Shown here: positions 17,892 through 26,133 of the stretch, in pieces
Numbering within the stretch: the first letter of the stretch is position 1
Layout: each line of letters starts with the position of its first letter
Source: Smithella sp.
Lineage (GTDB): Bacteria; Desulfobacterota; Syntrophia; Syntrophales; Smithellaceae
DNA: 64,000 nucleotides
Direction: 5' to 3'
Assembly: GCA_012510495.1 (NCBI GenBank)
Contig: JAAZHX010000183.1
Coordinates: forward strand, 37,171-101,170
The notes under the pieces: generated by a model
What the model was told of the DNA's origin: nothing
Database searches by the model: none
The model's input: the letters and a program-made list of their open reading frames with translations, nothing else
Program-made: the position numbers and the translations under genes

Positions 17892-18551
17892 ATGAAACTG
17901 ATTGCTCCTTCGATACTTTCCGCCGACGGCGGGAAGCTCGCCGAAGAAATTACCGCGGTGGAAAAAGCCGGTGCGGACTGGATCCACGTGGATGTCATGG
18001 ACGGACACTTTGTCCCCAACATCACGATGGGACCGGCCGTCATCGGAGCTTTGCGAAAAGCCACCCGGCTGCCGTTTGACGTGCACCTGATGATTCAAAA
18101 CCCCGACGATTACATCGAAGCCTTCGCGAACGCGGGCGCGGATTATATTACCGTCCACGTGGAGGCGGCCGCGCATCTGCACCGTACGCTGGGCCAGATC
18201 AAAAAAGCCGGGAAAAAGGCCGGCGTTTCATTGAACCCCTCCACGCCGCTGGGCTTGCTGGAGGAAATCCTCCCCGACCTCGACCTGCTTTTGATCATGT
18301 CGGTCAATCCCGGATTCGGCGGGCAGCAGTTCATTCCAGGGTCGCTTGCCAAAATCAAACGGGCGGCCGGTCTGCTTGCCGGCCTGCCGCAAAAACCTCT
18401 GCTGGAAGTGGACGGAGGGGTGAATCTGGCCAATATCGCCGCCATTGCGGGCGCGGGCGCGGATGTGCTGGTAGCGGGCGCGGCGGTTTTCGGAACGCCC
18501 GACTACGCGCAAACCATCGCCGCCCTCAAAGCCGAAGCCAACAAATCATAA
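17892..18551 (+). CDS. rpe: Ribulose-phosphate 3-epimerase
   Basis: This 219-residue TIM-barrel enzyme interconverts ribulose 5-phosphate and xylulose 5-phosphate in the pentose phosphate pathway. Motifs in order are IAPSILSAD, WIHVDVMDGHFVPNI with metal-binding His and Asp, LPFDVHLMI, MSVNPGFGGQ, and EVDGGVN. The frame is open further upstream to 17808, but the ATG at 17892 has a good ribosome site (GAAAGGAGA) and matches the family N-terminus, so I take that start. It is a single gene with its own promoter. Confidence 0.95.
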   Translation: MKLIAPSILSADGGKLAEEITAVEKAGADWIHVDVMDGHFVPNITMGPAVIGALRKATRLPFDVHLMIQNPDDYIEAFANAGADYITVHVEAAAHLHRTLGQIKKAGKKAGVSLNPSTPLGLLEEILPDLDLLLIMSVNPGFGGQQFIPGSLAKIKRAAGLLAGLPQKPLLEVDGGVNLANIAAIAGAGADVLVAGAAVFGTPDYAQTIAALKAEANKS

Positions 18552-18571
18552 ATTTCTTCAACGGGGTATTC

Positions 18572-18652
18572 GCAGGGAGCGGTCGCGACCGTTCCCTGCA
18601 AGGTAATCGATTGTTTACGTCCATGAGAGCAAGGGGTTGCAATCCCTTGCTC
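18572..18652. repeat. Two palindromes between rpe and hbd
   Basis: The first palindrome (18572-18599) pairs GCAGGGA and the central CGGTCGCGACCG with TCCCTGC. The second (18627-18652) pairs GAGCAAGGG with TCCCTTGCTC. Neither is followed by a T-run on either strand, so they are not standard terminators. They sit between the 3' ends of convergent genes and may be REP-like or transcript-end stabilising hairpins. Confidence 0.5.
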
Positions 18653-18674
18653 CCAAAAAACAAATTACCGGAAA

Positions 18675-19532
18675 TTATTTCTTGCTGTAGTCATACACGC
18701 CGCGGCCGGATTTGCGTCCCAGGTTGCCGGCGCGGACAAGCTTGCGCAACAACGGCGACGGGCGGTACTTGTCGCCCAGCTCGCGGTGCATGCCCTCACA
18801 GATCCGAAGCTGCGTGTCCAGACCGATCAGGTCGCCCAGCGCCAGCGGGCCGATGGGATGGTTGCAGCCCAACTGCATCGCCTTGTCGATGTCCTCCGCC
18901 GTGGCCAAACCTTCATCCAGCACAAAAAAAGCTTCGTTGATCATCGAGCATAAAATGCGGTTGACGACAAACGCGGGGGCTTCGTTGACCATGACGACTT
19001 CCTTGCCCAGCTTCTTGCCCCAGGCTTTGGCGATTTCCACCGTCTCATCGGAGGTCTGCTGGCCGCGGATGACTTCCAGCAGCCTCATCACCGGAGCCGG
19101 GTTGAAAAAGTGGGTGCCGATGAAGCGCTCCGGCCTTTTCGTGATGGCCGCCATTTCCGTGATGCTCAACCCCGAAGTATTGGTGAAAAACAGGCAGTGC
19201 GGGGGAACGACCGCTTCGAGCTCCGCATATACTTTTTTCTTCAGGTCCATCAGCTCGATGACCACTTCCACGACGATATCTGCGTCTTTGGCGGCTTGGG
19301 CGACATCCAGCGTCGGCTTGATCCGGCCTAAAACCGCTTCCATCTGCTCTTTCGTAATTTTCCCTTTTTCCGCGTCGCGGCCCAGATTTTTTTTGATGGT
19401 GTTCATGCCGTTGTCGATGAAACGCTGTTCAATGTCCCTGAGGGTCACCTCGAAGCCCGCCGCCGCGCAAACCTGCGCGATGCCGTTACCCATCAACCCC
19501 GCGCCCAAAACGCATATTTTTTTAATGTCCAT
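18675..19532 (-). CDS. hbd: 3-hydroxybutyryl-CoA dehydrogenase
   Basis: This 285-residue NAD(P)-dependent enzyme reversibly oxidises 3-hydroxyacyl-CoA to 3-ketoacyl-CoA. The N-terminal Rossmann motif is [15 protein letters not shown]. The substrate domain shows [27 protein letters not shown] with the catalytic His, and [14 protein letters not shown]. Length is that of the stand-alone clostridial/syntroph form, not a fused FadB. It appears monocistronic. Together with the MaoC-fold proteins at 51-52 kb it points to short-chain acyl-CoA metabolism. Confidence 0.93.
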   Translation of the reverse strand: MDIKKICVLGAGLMGNGIAQVCAAAGFEVTLRDIEQRFIDNGMNTIKKNLGRDAEKGKITKEQMEAVLGRIKPTLDVAQAAKDADIVVEVVIELMDLKKKVYAELEAVVPPHCLFFTNTSGLSITEMAAITKRPERFIGTHFFNPAPVMRLLEVIRGQQTSDETVEIAKAWGKKLGKEVVMVNEAPAFVVNRILCSMINEAFFVLDEGLATAEDIDKAMQLGCNHPIGPLALGDLIGLDTQLRICEGMHRELGDKYRPSPLLRKLVRAGNLGRKSGRGVYDYSKK

Positions 19533-19685
19533 AACAACCTCCGAATGGCTTATTGTTCAGCGGTTCCCCGCTTTTTGACCGGTCCGTTCAAACGTGCCCG
19601 ACGGTAACAGACGGACAAGCCTCCCGTCAAGATAAATACCCGCTTTTTTCATTGAATCCATTGCTTCAATGTGCAAAAATCCCCC

Positions 19686-20219
19686 ATGCATATTTACATC
19701 GACGGCTATAATATGATCCGGCAGTCCATCCGCCTGCGTCGTTTCGAGCGTCACAGCCTCGAAGCCGGCCGCACAGCGCTTATCGACTGGCTGGCGCAGT
19801 ACCGAACCAGGAAAAATCACCGGATTACCGTTGTTTTTGACGGCTGGGTAAGCGGCGCCGCCCGGGAAGAGCGCGACTACAGCGGAGGCATTGGCATGAT
19901 TTACTCGCCCAAAGGCGTCAAGGCCGACGACGTGCTCAAAAGAATCATCGCCTCTTCGGACGAGGAAATTCTGGTGGTTTCTTCCGACCGCGAAATCGTC
20001 TCCTATGCCGTCCGCCGGGGCAAGGCTGCAATGCCTTCTCCGGAGTTCGAGTCGATTGTGGACCGGCAGCTTGCGAAGCCGGAGACCGACATGGCCTTCG
20101 GGAAAGAGGAAGAAGATGATGATGACAACGACAGCGGCCGCTTCAGGCATAAGAAAGGGCCGGCCCGCCGACTTTCCCGCGCCGAAAAACAGGCCAGGGC
20201 CAGGATCCGGAAGCTTTAA
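19686..20219 (+). CDS. NYN-domain ribonuclease (YacP/Rae1-like)
   Basis: This protein of about 177 residues has a PIN-like NYN fold: IYIDGYNMIR with an acidic residue at the start, ITVVFDG, KADDVLKRII and VVSSDREI, where the Asp residues form the expected metal site. The C-terminal 35 residues are a strongly acidic stretch followed by a basic tail, likely disordered. YacP/Rae1 relatives cut mRNA on the ribosome. An in-frame GTG at 19671 is an alternative start; neither has a clear ribosome site. The stop codon overlaps that of convergent holA by 4 nt. Confidence 0.8.
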   Translation: MHIYIDGYNMIRQSIRLRRFERHSLEAGRTALIDWLAQYRTRKNHRITVVFDGWVSGAAREERDYSGGIGMIYSPKGVKADDVLKRIIASSDEEILVVSSDREIVSYAVRRGKAAMPSPEFESIVDRQLAKPETDMAFGKEEEDDDDNDSGRFRHKKGPARRLSRAEKQARARIRKL

Positions 20220-21562
20220 GCGCAGACTTTGATCAGAAATCGCTCCAGGAGCAGCCGTGGGTCCGTGGTCGTGGATTTCATGGCGAGATCCATCTCCAGC
20301 AGCTCATCCAGATAACCGACCAGGACGCTGTAGGAAAACCGCCGACAGTGACGCAGCGCATTGAAAATCACAAAGGGATGCTTGCCGACCAGAAAATCTT
20401 CTTTGCGGGCCATGCCTTGCGCCATGGCCGAAACGGAGGGATAGACATTTTTTTGAAAAGAGGGGAATTCCATGCCCGGCGTCACGGGGGGCAGTTTGCC
20501 GGATTGCACTAGGATGGACGCCTGCAGCAGCAGACGAATCTCCCTGCTGATCATGGCCAGGATCATCAAAGGCGGCTCGCCCTGATCCAGCAGGGCTTGG
20601 AGCGCCAGAAGCGCCGCCTTCGCCTTTTTCTCGCTCAAAGCGTTCGTCAGTTCAAAAATGCTGTCTTCTTTGGTTTTGCCGACGACGGTTTCAACGTCCT
20701 CCTCGCCGATCACGGCCTTTTCCCCGGCAAAAACGACGAGTTTCTGCAGCTCATTGAGGGAAGGACGGAGCCGGAATCCCGTCTTTTTTCCCAGCGCGGC
20801 CCAGGCCGCGGACGTCAGACTCTTTCCGCAACCGTCCAGCAGCTTCCGTGCTTCGCCTTTGAGCGTTTCCCGGGTGGCGGCTTCCTTGATTTTGCCGAAG
20901 TGCAGGACTACGCCGGTTTTTTGAATGACCTTGAATATCTTCTTTCTCTTGTCCACCGCGTCAGCGGTCAGCATCAGGCAATTCCCCGCCGGAAGCCCGT
21001 CGGCAAGGAGTTTTTCCAACGGATCGGGGAGGTCGGCATCGCCGCCTGACGCCATGTCCCGGCCGGCGCAGATTTCAACGATCCGGGGCAGCCATGTGTG
21101 GCGGTCGTCTCCCGGATCGCCTTCCACGGCGCGGCCCCATTGTTCATCGGAAATTTTCTGCCAGCCCGCGCCCTGCAGGTCTTCCCACGTGAATCCCGAC
21201 AACCTTAAAAACGCCTGGAATGACCGGACGGCTTTGTCCTGGTTCTCTCCGAGATTCTCGCGGATTTTTTGGATCAGACCGCCCAGATTTTCACGGGATT
21301 GAAATATTTCCGTGTTTTTGATGACGACCACTTTCCGGCCGCCCAAAAGCGACGGCGTCGAAAGGCGGTCCCGGAGCAGATCGAAATCCGCGTCGTTCCC
21401 GTCAACCCAAAAAAGACCGAAATCCCGGTCGGACGGGGGAACGAGAAGATCCAGAATATCGCCAAGGGCTTCCTGAATCAGGTATTCCTCCTCCCCGTAA
21501 AGAAGGTAACAGGGCGCAACCTTGCTCTTTTTGAGGTCAAGCAGGACTTTTTCCAGGGACAT
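20216..21562 (-). CDS. holA: DNA polymerase III subunit delta
   Basis: This is the clamp-loader delta subunit that opens the beta clamp, 448 residues from the ATG at 21562, which has GGAGAG 6 nt upstream; a TTG 18 nt earlier is less likely. The N-terminus (APCYLLYGEEEYLIQEAL) is characteristic, and the C-terminus carries the helical collar (LLALQALLDQGEPPLMILAMISREIR). It is longer than the usual 340 residues because of an insertion around residues 105-180 between the first beta strands and the LTADAVDKRKK segment. It follows the LOG-family gene with a 33-nt gap. Confidence 0.88.
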   Translation of the reverse strand: MSLEKVLLDLKKSKVAPCYLLYGEEEYLIQEALGDILDLLVPPSDRDFGLFWVDGNDADFDLLRDRLSTPSLLGGRKVVVIKNTEIFQSRENLGGLIQKIRENLGENQDKAVRSFQAFLRLSGFTWEDLQGAGWQKISDEQWGRAVEGDPGDDRHTWLPRIVEICAGRDMASGGDADLPDPLEKLLADGLPAGNCLMLTADAVDKRKKIFKVIQKTGVVLHFGKIKEAATRETLKGEARKLLDGCGKSLTSAAWAALGKKTGFRLRPSLNELQKLVVFAGEKAVIGEEDVETVVGKTKEDSIFELTNALSEKKAKAALLALQALLDQGEPPLMILAMISREIRLLLQASILVQSGKLPPVTPGMEFPSFQKNVYPSVSAMAQGMARKEDFLVGKHPFVIFNALRHCRRFSYSVLVGYLDELLEMDLAMKSTTTDPRLLLERFLIKVCA

Positions 21563-21595
21563 CAACAACTCTCCGGGCAAGAAACCGGGCGGTGT

Positions 21596-22246
21596 CTATA
21601 CGATGACGTATTTCTGAATGTGTTTGACAACCTCTTCCGGCTCATCGATGATTTGAATCATTTCAATGTCAAAGGGCAGGATCATGTTTTGTTGCAGCAT
21701 GGAGCACTTCAGCCAGTCCAGAAGCCCCTGCCAGTATTCGCGGCCCATCACGATGACGGGAAAGCTTCTCACCCGCTTGGTCTGGATCAGCGTGAGGGCT
21801 TCAAAAAACTCGTCCATGGTGCCGTAGCCGCCCGGCATGATGATATAGGCGACGGCATACTTGACGAACATCACCTTGCGGATGAAGAAATATTTGTAAT
21901 CGATCTGCAGATTGGCGTAGGGATTGGGCTTTTGTTCAAAGGGCAGTTTGATGTTCATCCCCACGGACAGGCCGCCGGCTTCCGCCGCGCCCTTGTTCGC
22001 CGCTTCCATGATGCCGGGACCGCCGCCGGTGATTACAGAGAATCCGCTTTGCACCAGAAGCTTTCCCAGTTTTTCCGCCATTTGATAATAGGGATCCCCC
22101 GGCTTGACACGAGCTGAGCCGAAAACGGTCACGCCGTTGTGAATCCGCGAAAGGTCTTCGATCGAATCCACGAATTCCGCCATGATGCGAAAAATCCGCC
22201 ACGATTCTTCCTTGGACAATGCGTCGATGAGGTATTGCTTTTCCAT
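21596..22246 (-). CDS. LOG-family protein (possible nucleotide 5'-monophosphate phosphoribohydrolase)
   Basis: This is a 216-residue Rossmann-like protein. Both family signatures are present: GGGPGIMEAANKGA and PGGYGTMDEFFEAL. Members hydrolyse cytokinin riboside monophosphates or other purine nucleotides, and the bacterial role is often unclear. It contains the long N-terminal extension (about 40 residues) typical of the TIGR00730-like bacterial group. It lies between rpsU and holA on the same strand and is probably co-transcribed. Confidence 0.88.
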   Translation of the reverse strand: MEKQYLIDALSKEESWRIFRIMAEFVDSIEDLSRIHNGVTVFGSARVKPGDPYYQMAEKLGKLLVQSGFSVITGGGPGIMEAANKGAAEAGGLSVGMNIKLPFEQKPNPYANLQIDYKYFFIRKVMFVKYAVAYIIMPGGYGTMDEFFEALTLIQTKRVRSFPVIVMGREYWQGLLDWLKCSMLQQNMILPFDIEMIQIIDEPEEVVKHIQKYVIV

Positions 22247-22396
22247 GCGGTTCCCTCCTTCAGGATGTGGCCGGGTTTGCTTCGCGAAGGGCGCTCCAGC
22301 GTCTGGACGCCGCTTCGCCGGACCCGCGGGAAATCAGGTCGTCCGCGCCTGCCGCGGCGCGTCGGGAGAGCGGATCAAAAAACCCGCGCTGTTTTT

Positions 22397-22588
22397 CTAA
22401 TTGCTGCGGCGGCGCTGAACTTTTGCCAGTCTGCGGCGCGCTTCAATGGTTTTTCTTTTCTTCTTGATCGAGGGCTTTTCATAGGCCCGGCGGACCTTCA
22501 GCTCCTTGAACAATCCGCTTTTCGACAGTTTGTTTTTCAGAATTTTGAGTGCTTTCTCCACATCGTTGTCAATGACTTTTACTTCCAA
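22397..22588 (-). CDS. rpsU: 30S ribosomal protein S21
   Basis: A 63-residue, strongly basic protein. The N-terminus MEVKVIDNDVEKALKILKN and the middle RRAYEKPSIKKKRK are diagnostic of S21, which sits near the anti-Shine-Dalgarno region of the 30S subunit. It is transcribed towards the LOG-family gene with a 150-nt gap and a good ribosome site (GAGGCAG) before the ATG. Confidence 0.95.
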   Translation of the reverse strand: MEVKVIDNDVEKALKILKNKLSKSGLFKELKVRRAYEKPSIKKKRKTIEARRRLAKVQRRRSN

Positions 22589-22679
22589 TGTCTGCCTCCT
22601 CGTAAATCATGAATTTGGTGTTCAAATCAGTGTCATCCTGAGCCTGTCGAAGACGACAAGCTCTTTGCCTTTTAAACGC

Positions 22680-22723
22680 AAAAAAAGGGCAGTCCGGCGC
22701 ACCGCCTGCGCCGTCAACTACCC
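22680..22723 (-). terminator. Rho-independent terminator of the pepQ-gcvH-lipM transcript
   Basis: On the minus strand GGGTAGT and GGCGCA pair with TGCGCC and ACTGCCC and are followed by seven T. It lies about 180 nt past the lipM-like stop, within the 313-nt gene-free gap 22589-22901. That gap also holds a GTCATCCTGAGCCTGTCGAAG repeat (from about 22632), a sequence widely dispersed in bacteria. I see nothing else in the gap. Confidence 0.75.
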
Positions 22724-22901
22724 TCAAATTTTCACTCGGTTTTTAAATCACGCTCCCTGCCCGAAAAGCCCTTTACCAAGGTTTCTCCGCGGTTGTTGCC
22801 CGCGTCAGATATGCCCCCGCGGCCTTGCTCCTGCTTTATCCGCCGTGGAAGTGTTCCTATATTCGATCCCCGTATAAATTGCAACAAAAATAACGGCCTC
22901 C

Positions 22902-23711
22902 TCAGCCGGCCTCAAAATCTTCCTTTTTGCGCGTCAGCGTCCAGCTGTCGCTTTCGTATTTTTCGATCAGCCCGGCGCTCAAATCTCTTTCCGCCTGCGT
23001 CAATTCGCCCGGAGCAAAATCGATGCCCAGCGCGTCGCCAAACCCCGCAAGGAGTGCCTCGCAGATCTCTTCCGCGCTCACGGGGGTCCCGACCAGCTCG
23101 TTTACGCCGACCACGCGGTTTCTCAACTGTTCCGGCGGCGCAGGCGACTGGATCAGGGCGGCGGTCGCGGCCGGGTCGAACGTCATCAAAAGCGAGCCGT
23201 GCTGCAGGAAGCCGCCGTGCGACCGGATCTGTGCGCTGCCGCAGATTTTCCGGCCGCCGACCAACAGCTCCTTGCCGGCCGGCTCGGAAAAGCAGTTTGG
23301 CGTCCTTTCGGCTTTCCGGCCAGGTTCGGCCAGGCTCGCGCGGATGCCCAACTCGGCCAGGCCGCGCGCCAGGCAGGAACTGATGATCTCATACGTCCGG
23401 ACGATGTCGTCGGGAAACCGGCGCTCCCAACGTCCGGCCGAAAGCGAATAGGTGACTTCATCGAGGTGATACACGGCTTTCCCGCCGGTGATTCTGCGGA
23501 CAACCTCCACCCCGGCCGATCGGCACCGGCCGGCATGGATTTCTTTTGGAACGTCCTGAAAATAACCGACAGAAACCGCCGCCTTGCGCCAGCCGAAAAA
23601 ACGAAGCGTCGGCGGTTTCCTGTTTTTCAGGGTGTCCCGGAAAATGGCCTCGTCGATGGCCATGTTTTGAAAGGAGCTATGGGATTGATACGAGATGAGC
23701 CGCCAGATCAT
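22902..23711 (-). CDS. Lipoyl/octanoyl transferase family protein (LipM/LplA type)
   Basis: This 269-residue member of the biotin/lipoate A/B ligase family attaches octanoyl or lipoyl groups to proteins. Motifs: NMAIDEAIF, RFFGWRKAAVSVGYFQ, RRITGGKAVYH (substrate loop), and GGRKICGSAQIR with the conserved Lys-Gly/Ser-Ala-Gln. A Cys in the TPNCFSEP stretch is at the place of the acyl-accepting cysteine of LipM, which favours octanoyl-ACP transferase over ATP-using lipoate ligase. The next gene upstream, 9 nt away, is gcvH, an obvious acceptor protein. Confidence 0.85.
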   Translation of the reverse strand: MIWRLISYQSHSSFQNMAIDEAIFRDTLKNRKPPTLRFFGWRKAAVSVGYFQDVPKEIHAGRCRSAGVEVVRRITGGKAVYHLDEVTYSLSAGRWERRFPDDIVRTYEIISSCLARGLAELGIRASLAEPGRKAERTPNCFSEPAGKELLVGGRKICGSAQIRSHGGFLQHGSLLMTFDPAATAALIQSPAPPEQLRNRVVGVNELVGTPVSAEEICEALLAGFGDALGIDFAPGELTQAERDLSAGLIEKYESDSWTLTRKKEDFEAG

Positions 23712-23720
23712 AGAAGGGTT

Positions 23721-24116
23721 TCAGTCCGCTTCCTGCTGCAGAATATAATCGTGATAACCTGCCGCGTCCAGAAGATCATCGAGCTGCTCCATGTCGTCCA
23801 TCTCGATCACCACCAGCCATCCCGTGTCATGGGGATCGCTGTTGACGATGCCGATGTCGTCGTTGATGTCTTCGTTGACGCCGACGATGGTCCCGCTGAC
23901 CGAAGCGATCAGGTCCACCACGGCTTTGGTGGACTCAATGGAACCGAAGGCTTCGTCGCGCTCCACATACGTGTCGATTTCAGGAAATTCAACCGAAAGA
24001 ATTTCCCCCAGACTCTCCTGGGCGTAATCCGTAATTCCCAGCGTCGCCATGTCCCCGTCAACCCGTACCCATACATGTTCGCGACTGTACAGCAGATCTT
24101 CTGGAAATACCTTCAT
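23721..24116 (-). CDS. gcvH: Glycine cleavage system H protein
   Basis: This 131-residue lipoyl-carrier protein shuttles the aminomethyl group between the glycine cleavage enzymes. The lipoylated lysine sits in the FGSIESTKAVVDL motif (family: SVESVKA). VWVRVDGDMATLGITDYAQ at the N-terminus and GTIVGVNEDI after the lysine hairpin are typical. No gcvT or gcvP is nearby. Instead it is followed at once by a LipM/LplA-type transferase, so the pair may be a lipoylation unit. A stand-alone GcvH can also relay lipoyl groups to other enzymes. Confidence 0.95.
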   Translation of the reverse strand: MKVFPEDLLYSREHVWVRVDGDMATLGITDYAQESLGEILSVEFPEIDTYVERDEAFGSIESTKAVVDLIASVSGTIVGVNEDINDDIGIVNSDPHDTGWLVVIEMDDMEQLDDLLDAAGYHDYILQQEAD

Positions 24117-24134
24117 AACCGGGTCGTCTCACTC

Positions 24135-25223
24135 CTATTCAATGGTGATGAGGTCTTTGCTCATCGAGGTAATCATTTCACAGCCGTTTTTTTTCACAAC
24201 CACCGTGTCTTCAATCCGAATGCCCCACAGGCCGGGGTAATAAAGGCCGGGTTCAACCGTCACCGCCATACCGCTTTGTAAAACATCCTTCGACGTCGGC
24301 GCCAGACGCGGCGCTTCGTGAACCTCCAGCCCGACGCCGTGGCCCGTCCCGTGGACAAAATAGCGGCTGTATTTTTTCCCCAGCGTCCGGCGCGCCAGGG
24401 CATCGATCTCCGCCGCGGCCGCGCCCGCCCCAATGGCAGCAATGGCTTCATCATGAGCCCGCTTGACGGCACGATAAGCATTTTTTTGATTCCGTGTCAA
24501 TTCCCCAATTGCAAAGGTGCAGGTTTCATCGGAACAGTATCCCTGATAGCGGACGCCGAAATCCACCACGACAAAATCCCCGTGCCGGATCTTCCGGCAG
24601 GAAGGCTGCGCGTGAGGAAACGCCCCGTTTTCTCCGGAGGCGACAATCGTCTCAAAGGCCATCTGTTCGGCGCCTCCCTGCCGCGCCTGCATTTCCAGAT
24701 ACAGGGCCGCTTCGCGCTCCGTCCAGCCCGGCCGCAGAGCCTCGGCAAGACCGGACGCCGCCCTGGCCGCGATCGCCGCGGCTTTTTTCATCAGGACGAT
24801 TTCCGCCGCGTCCTTGCGGGCCCGCAGCATCCTCAACTCTTCTCCCAAGGGAATCAGATTCACGTTCTTCAAGCGCCGGATCAGCCGGTCATGGTCGCTC
24901 ACGTTCATGTGCAACGGCTCGAAACCGATTTTTTGAAGTCTCATTTTTGCGGCCGCCTGTTCGACGCCCTCCAGCCGGTCGGCAAATTCGAAAACGGGAA
25001 TTCCGCAAACCTCCCTCCGGGCCTGCGCCGTGTAGCGTCCGTCCACCAGCAGCCTGACGCCTTCAGGGCTCGCCAGCAGAAGACCTTCGCTGCCGGTAAA
25101 CCCCGACAGATAGCGGATGTTGCAAATGTCGGCAAGGAGGATTCCGTCCACTCCCCAGCGGGAAATTTTTTTCTGCACCAAAGATCTTCTTCGCGAAAAT
25201 ACGTTCAGGGGAGGGTGCTGCAT
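24135..25223 (-). CDS. M24-family Xaa-Pro aminopeptidase
   Basis: This 362-residue metallopeptidase of the pita-bread fold probably removes N-terminal residues before proline (PepP/PepQ-like). The N-terminal creatinase-like domain runs to about residue 135. The catalytic domain shows metal ligands in VVDFGVRYQGYCSDETCTF, in FVHGTGHGVGLEVHE, in VTVEPGLYYPG and in GIRIEDTV. Length matches the short bacterial PepQ/YqhT group. It is 18 nt upstream of gcvH on the same strand. YqhT-type peptidases are also found beside elongation factor P genes, but none is here. Confidence 0.9.
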   Translation of the reverse strand: MQHPPLNVFSRRRSLVQKKISRWGVDGILLADICNIRYLSGFTGSEGLLLASPEGVRLLVDGRYTAQARREVCGIPVFEFADRLEGVEQAAAKMRLQKIGFEPLHMNVSDHDRLIRRLKNVNLIPLGEELRMLRARKDAAEIVLMKKAAAIAARAASGLAEALRPGWTEREAALYLEMQARQGGAEQMAFETIVASGENGAFPHAQPSCRKIRHGDFVVVDFGVRYQGYCSDETCTFAIGELTRNQKNAYRAVKRAHDEAIAAIGAGAAAAEIDALARRTLGKKYSRYFVHGTGHGVGLEVHEAPRLAPTSKDVLQSGMAVTVEPGLYYPGLWGIRIEDTVVVKKNGCEMITSMSKDLITIE

Positions 25224-25261
25224 GAAGGGTGTTCCTGTGAATTAGCCGGTTATCCCGGCGG

Positions 25262-26026
25262 TTACGGCAATGTCTTCAAATATTCCCGGGATTTTTGCCC
25301 CAAAGCCGAGTTCGGCGCAAGCCGGACCACCTGTTCGAAGTATCTTTTGGCCCTGGCCTTGTCCCGCATGTTCAGGAAAATCTCCGCCAGGTAAAAATGC
25401 GCCTCATAAAGGGAGGGGTTGAGCGCCGCCGCTTTTTCCAGATGCTCCAGCGCCCGAGCGGGATCAGATTTTTTCAGATAGGCCAGCCCGATATTCAGTT
25501 CGATCTGCGGCTGCCAGGCGGCCGCCCCATCCTGGCTCAGGGCCTGCCGGTAGCGCGACAGGGCCATGTCATAATTTTCAAGATTGTAATAGGCCAGCCC
25601 GGAGTTGTACAGCGCGAACGCGGGCGTCATATAGAGATAATTTTTCAGCGCCCGGTCGAAGGAATCGATGGCCTTCTGCCATTCACCTGCATCCATCCGC
25701 ATGACGCCGATGTAGTTATGGGCTTCCGAATAATCTTTCCTGAGGGACACGGCCTTCTGAAACTGTTCCAGCGCCTGGTCTTTCAGGCCGCGGCCGAGGT
25801 AGGCAATGCCCAGATAATAATGAATTTCCGGATCATCGGGCGCGTTTTTTTCCGCTTCCAGAAGCTCTTTAAGCGCGCTGATATACTGCCCGATCTGAAT
25901 GAAAGACACGCCTTTTTGCAAATGAATGTCCGCCTGATTCCGGTGATAAGGCGTGCTGGTGCAGGACACAAGCAACAGCGTTCCCGCAAGCAGAAAAAAA
26001 ATAAGAGCAGTTTTCAGTTTCATCAT
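25262..26026 (-). CDS. TPR lipoprotein, probable type IV pilus pilotin (PilF/PilW-like)
   Basis: Predicted 254 residues from an ATG at 26026. A lipoprotein signal peptide is visible (hydrophobic LIFFLLAGTLLLVSC with the lipobox Cys). About six tetratricopeptide repeats follow (for example PEIHYYLGIAYLGRG, PQIELNIGLAYLKK). The frame stays open upstream into pilQ, but the lipoprotein signal fixes the start. It directly follows pilQ, so by analogy with PilF/PilW it probably helps PilQ secretin assemble in the outer membrane. Other TPR lipoproteins are possible. Confidence 0.75.
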   Translation of the reverse strand: MMKLKTALIFFLLAGTLLLVSCTSTPYHRNQADIHLQKGVSFIQIGQYISALKELLEAEKNAPDDPEIHYYLGIAYLGRGLKDQALEQFQKAVSLRKDYSEAHNYIGVMRMDAGEWQKAIDSFDRALKNYLYMTPAFALYNSGLAYYNLENYDMALSRYRQALSQDGAAAWQPQIELNIGLAYLKKSDPARALEHLEKAAALNPSLYEAHFYLAEIFLNMRDKARAKRYFEQVVRLAPNSALGQKSREYLKTLP

Positions 26027-26133
26027 TCCATCAGTTCCGTTGATTTTGCCGGGGCAAGCTTTACAGGAACGGTTGCACAAAATTCCTCCGCGGAACGGCA
26101 CACGGAGGGAGAAATATTTAAAATGGCAACGGC

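Noticed and set aside
24117..24134. Glycine riboswitch before gcvH
   Set aside because: The gap to the upstream peptidase gene is only 18 nt, too short for a riboswitch.
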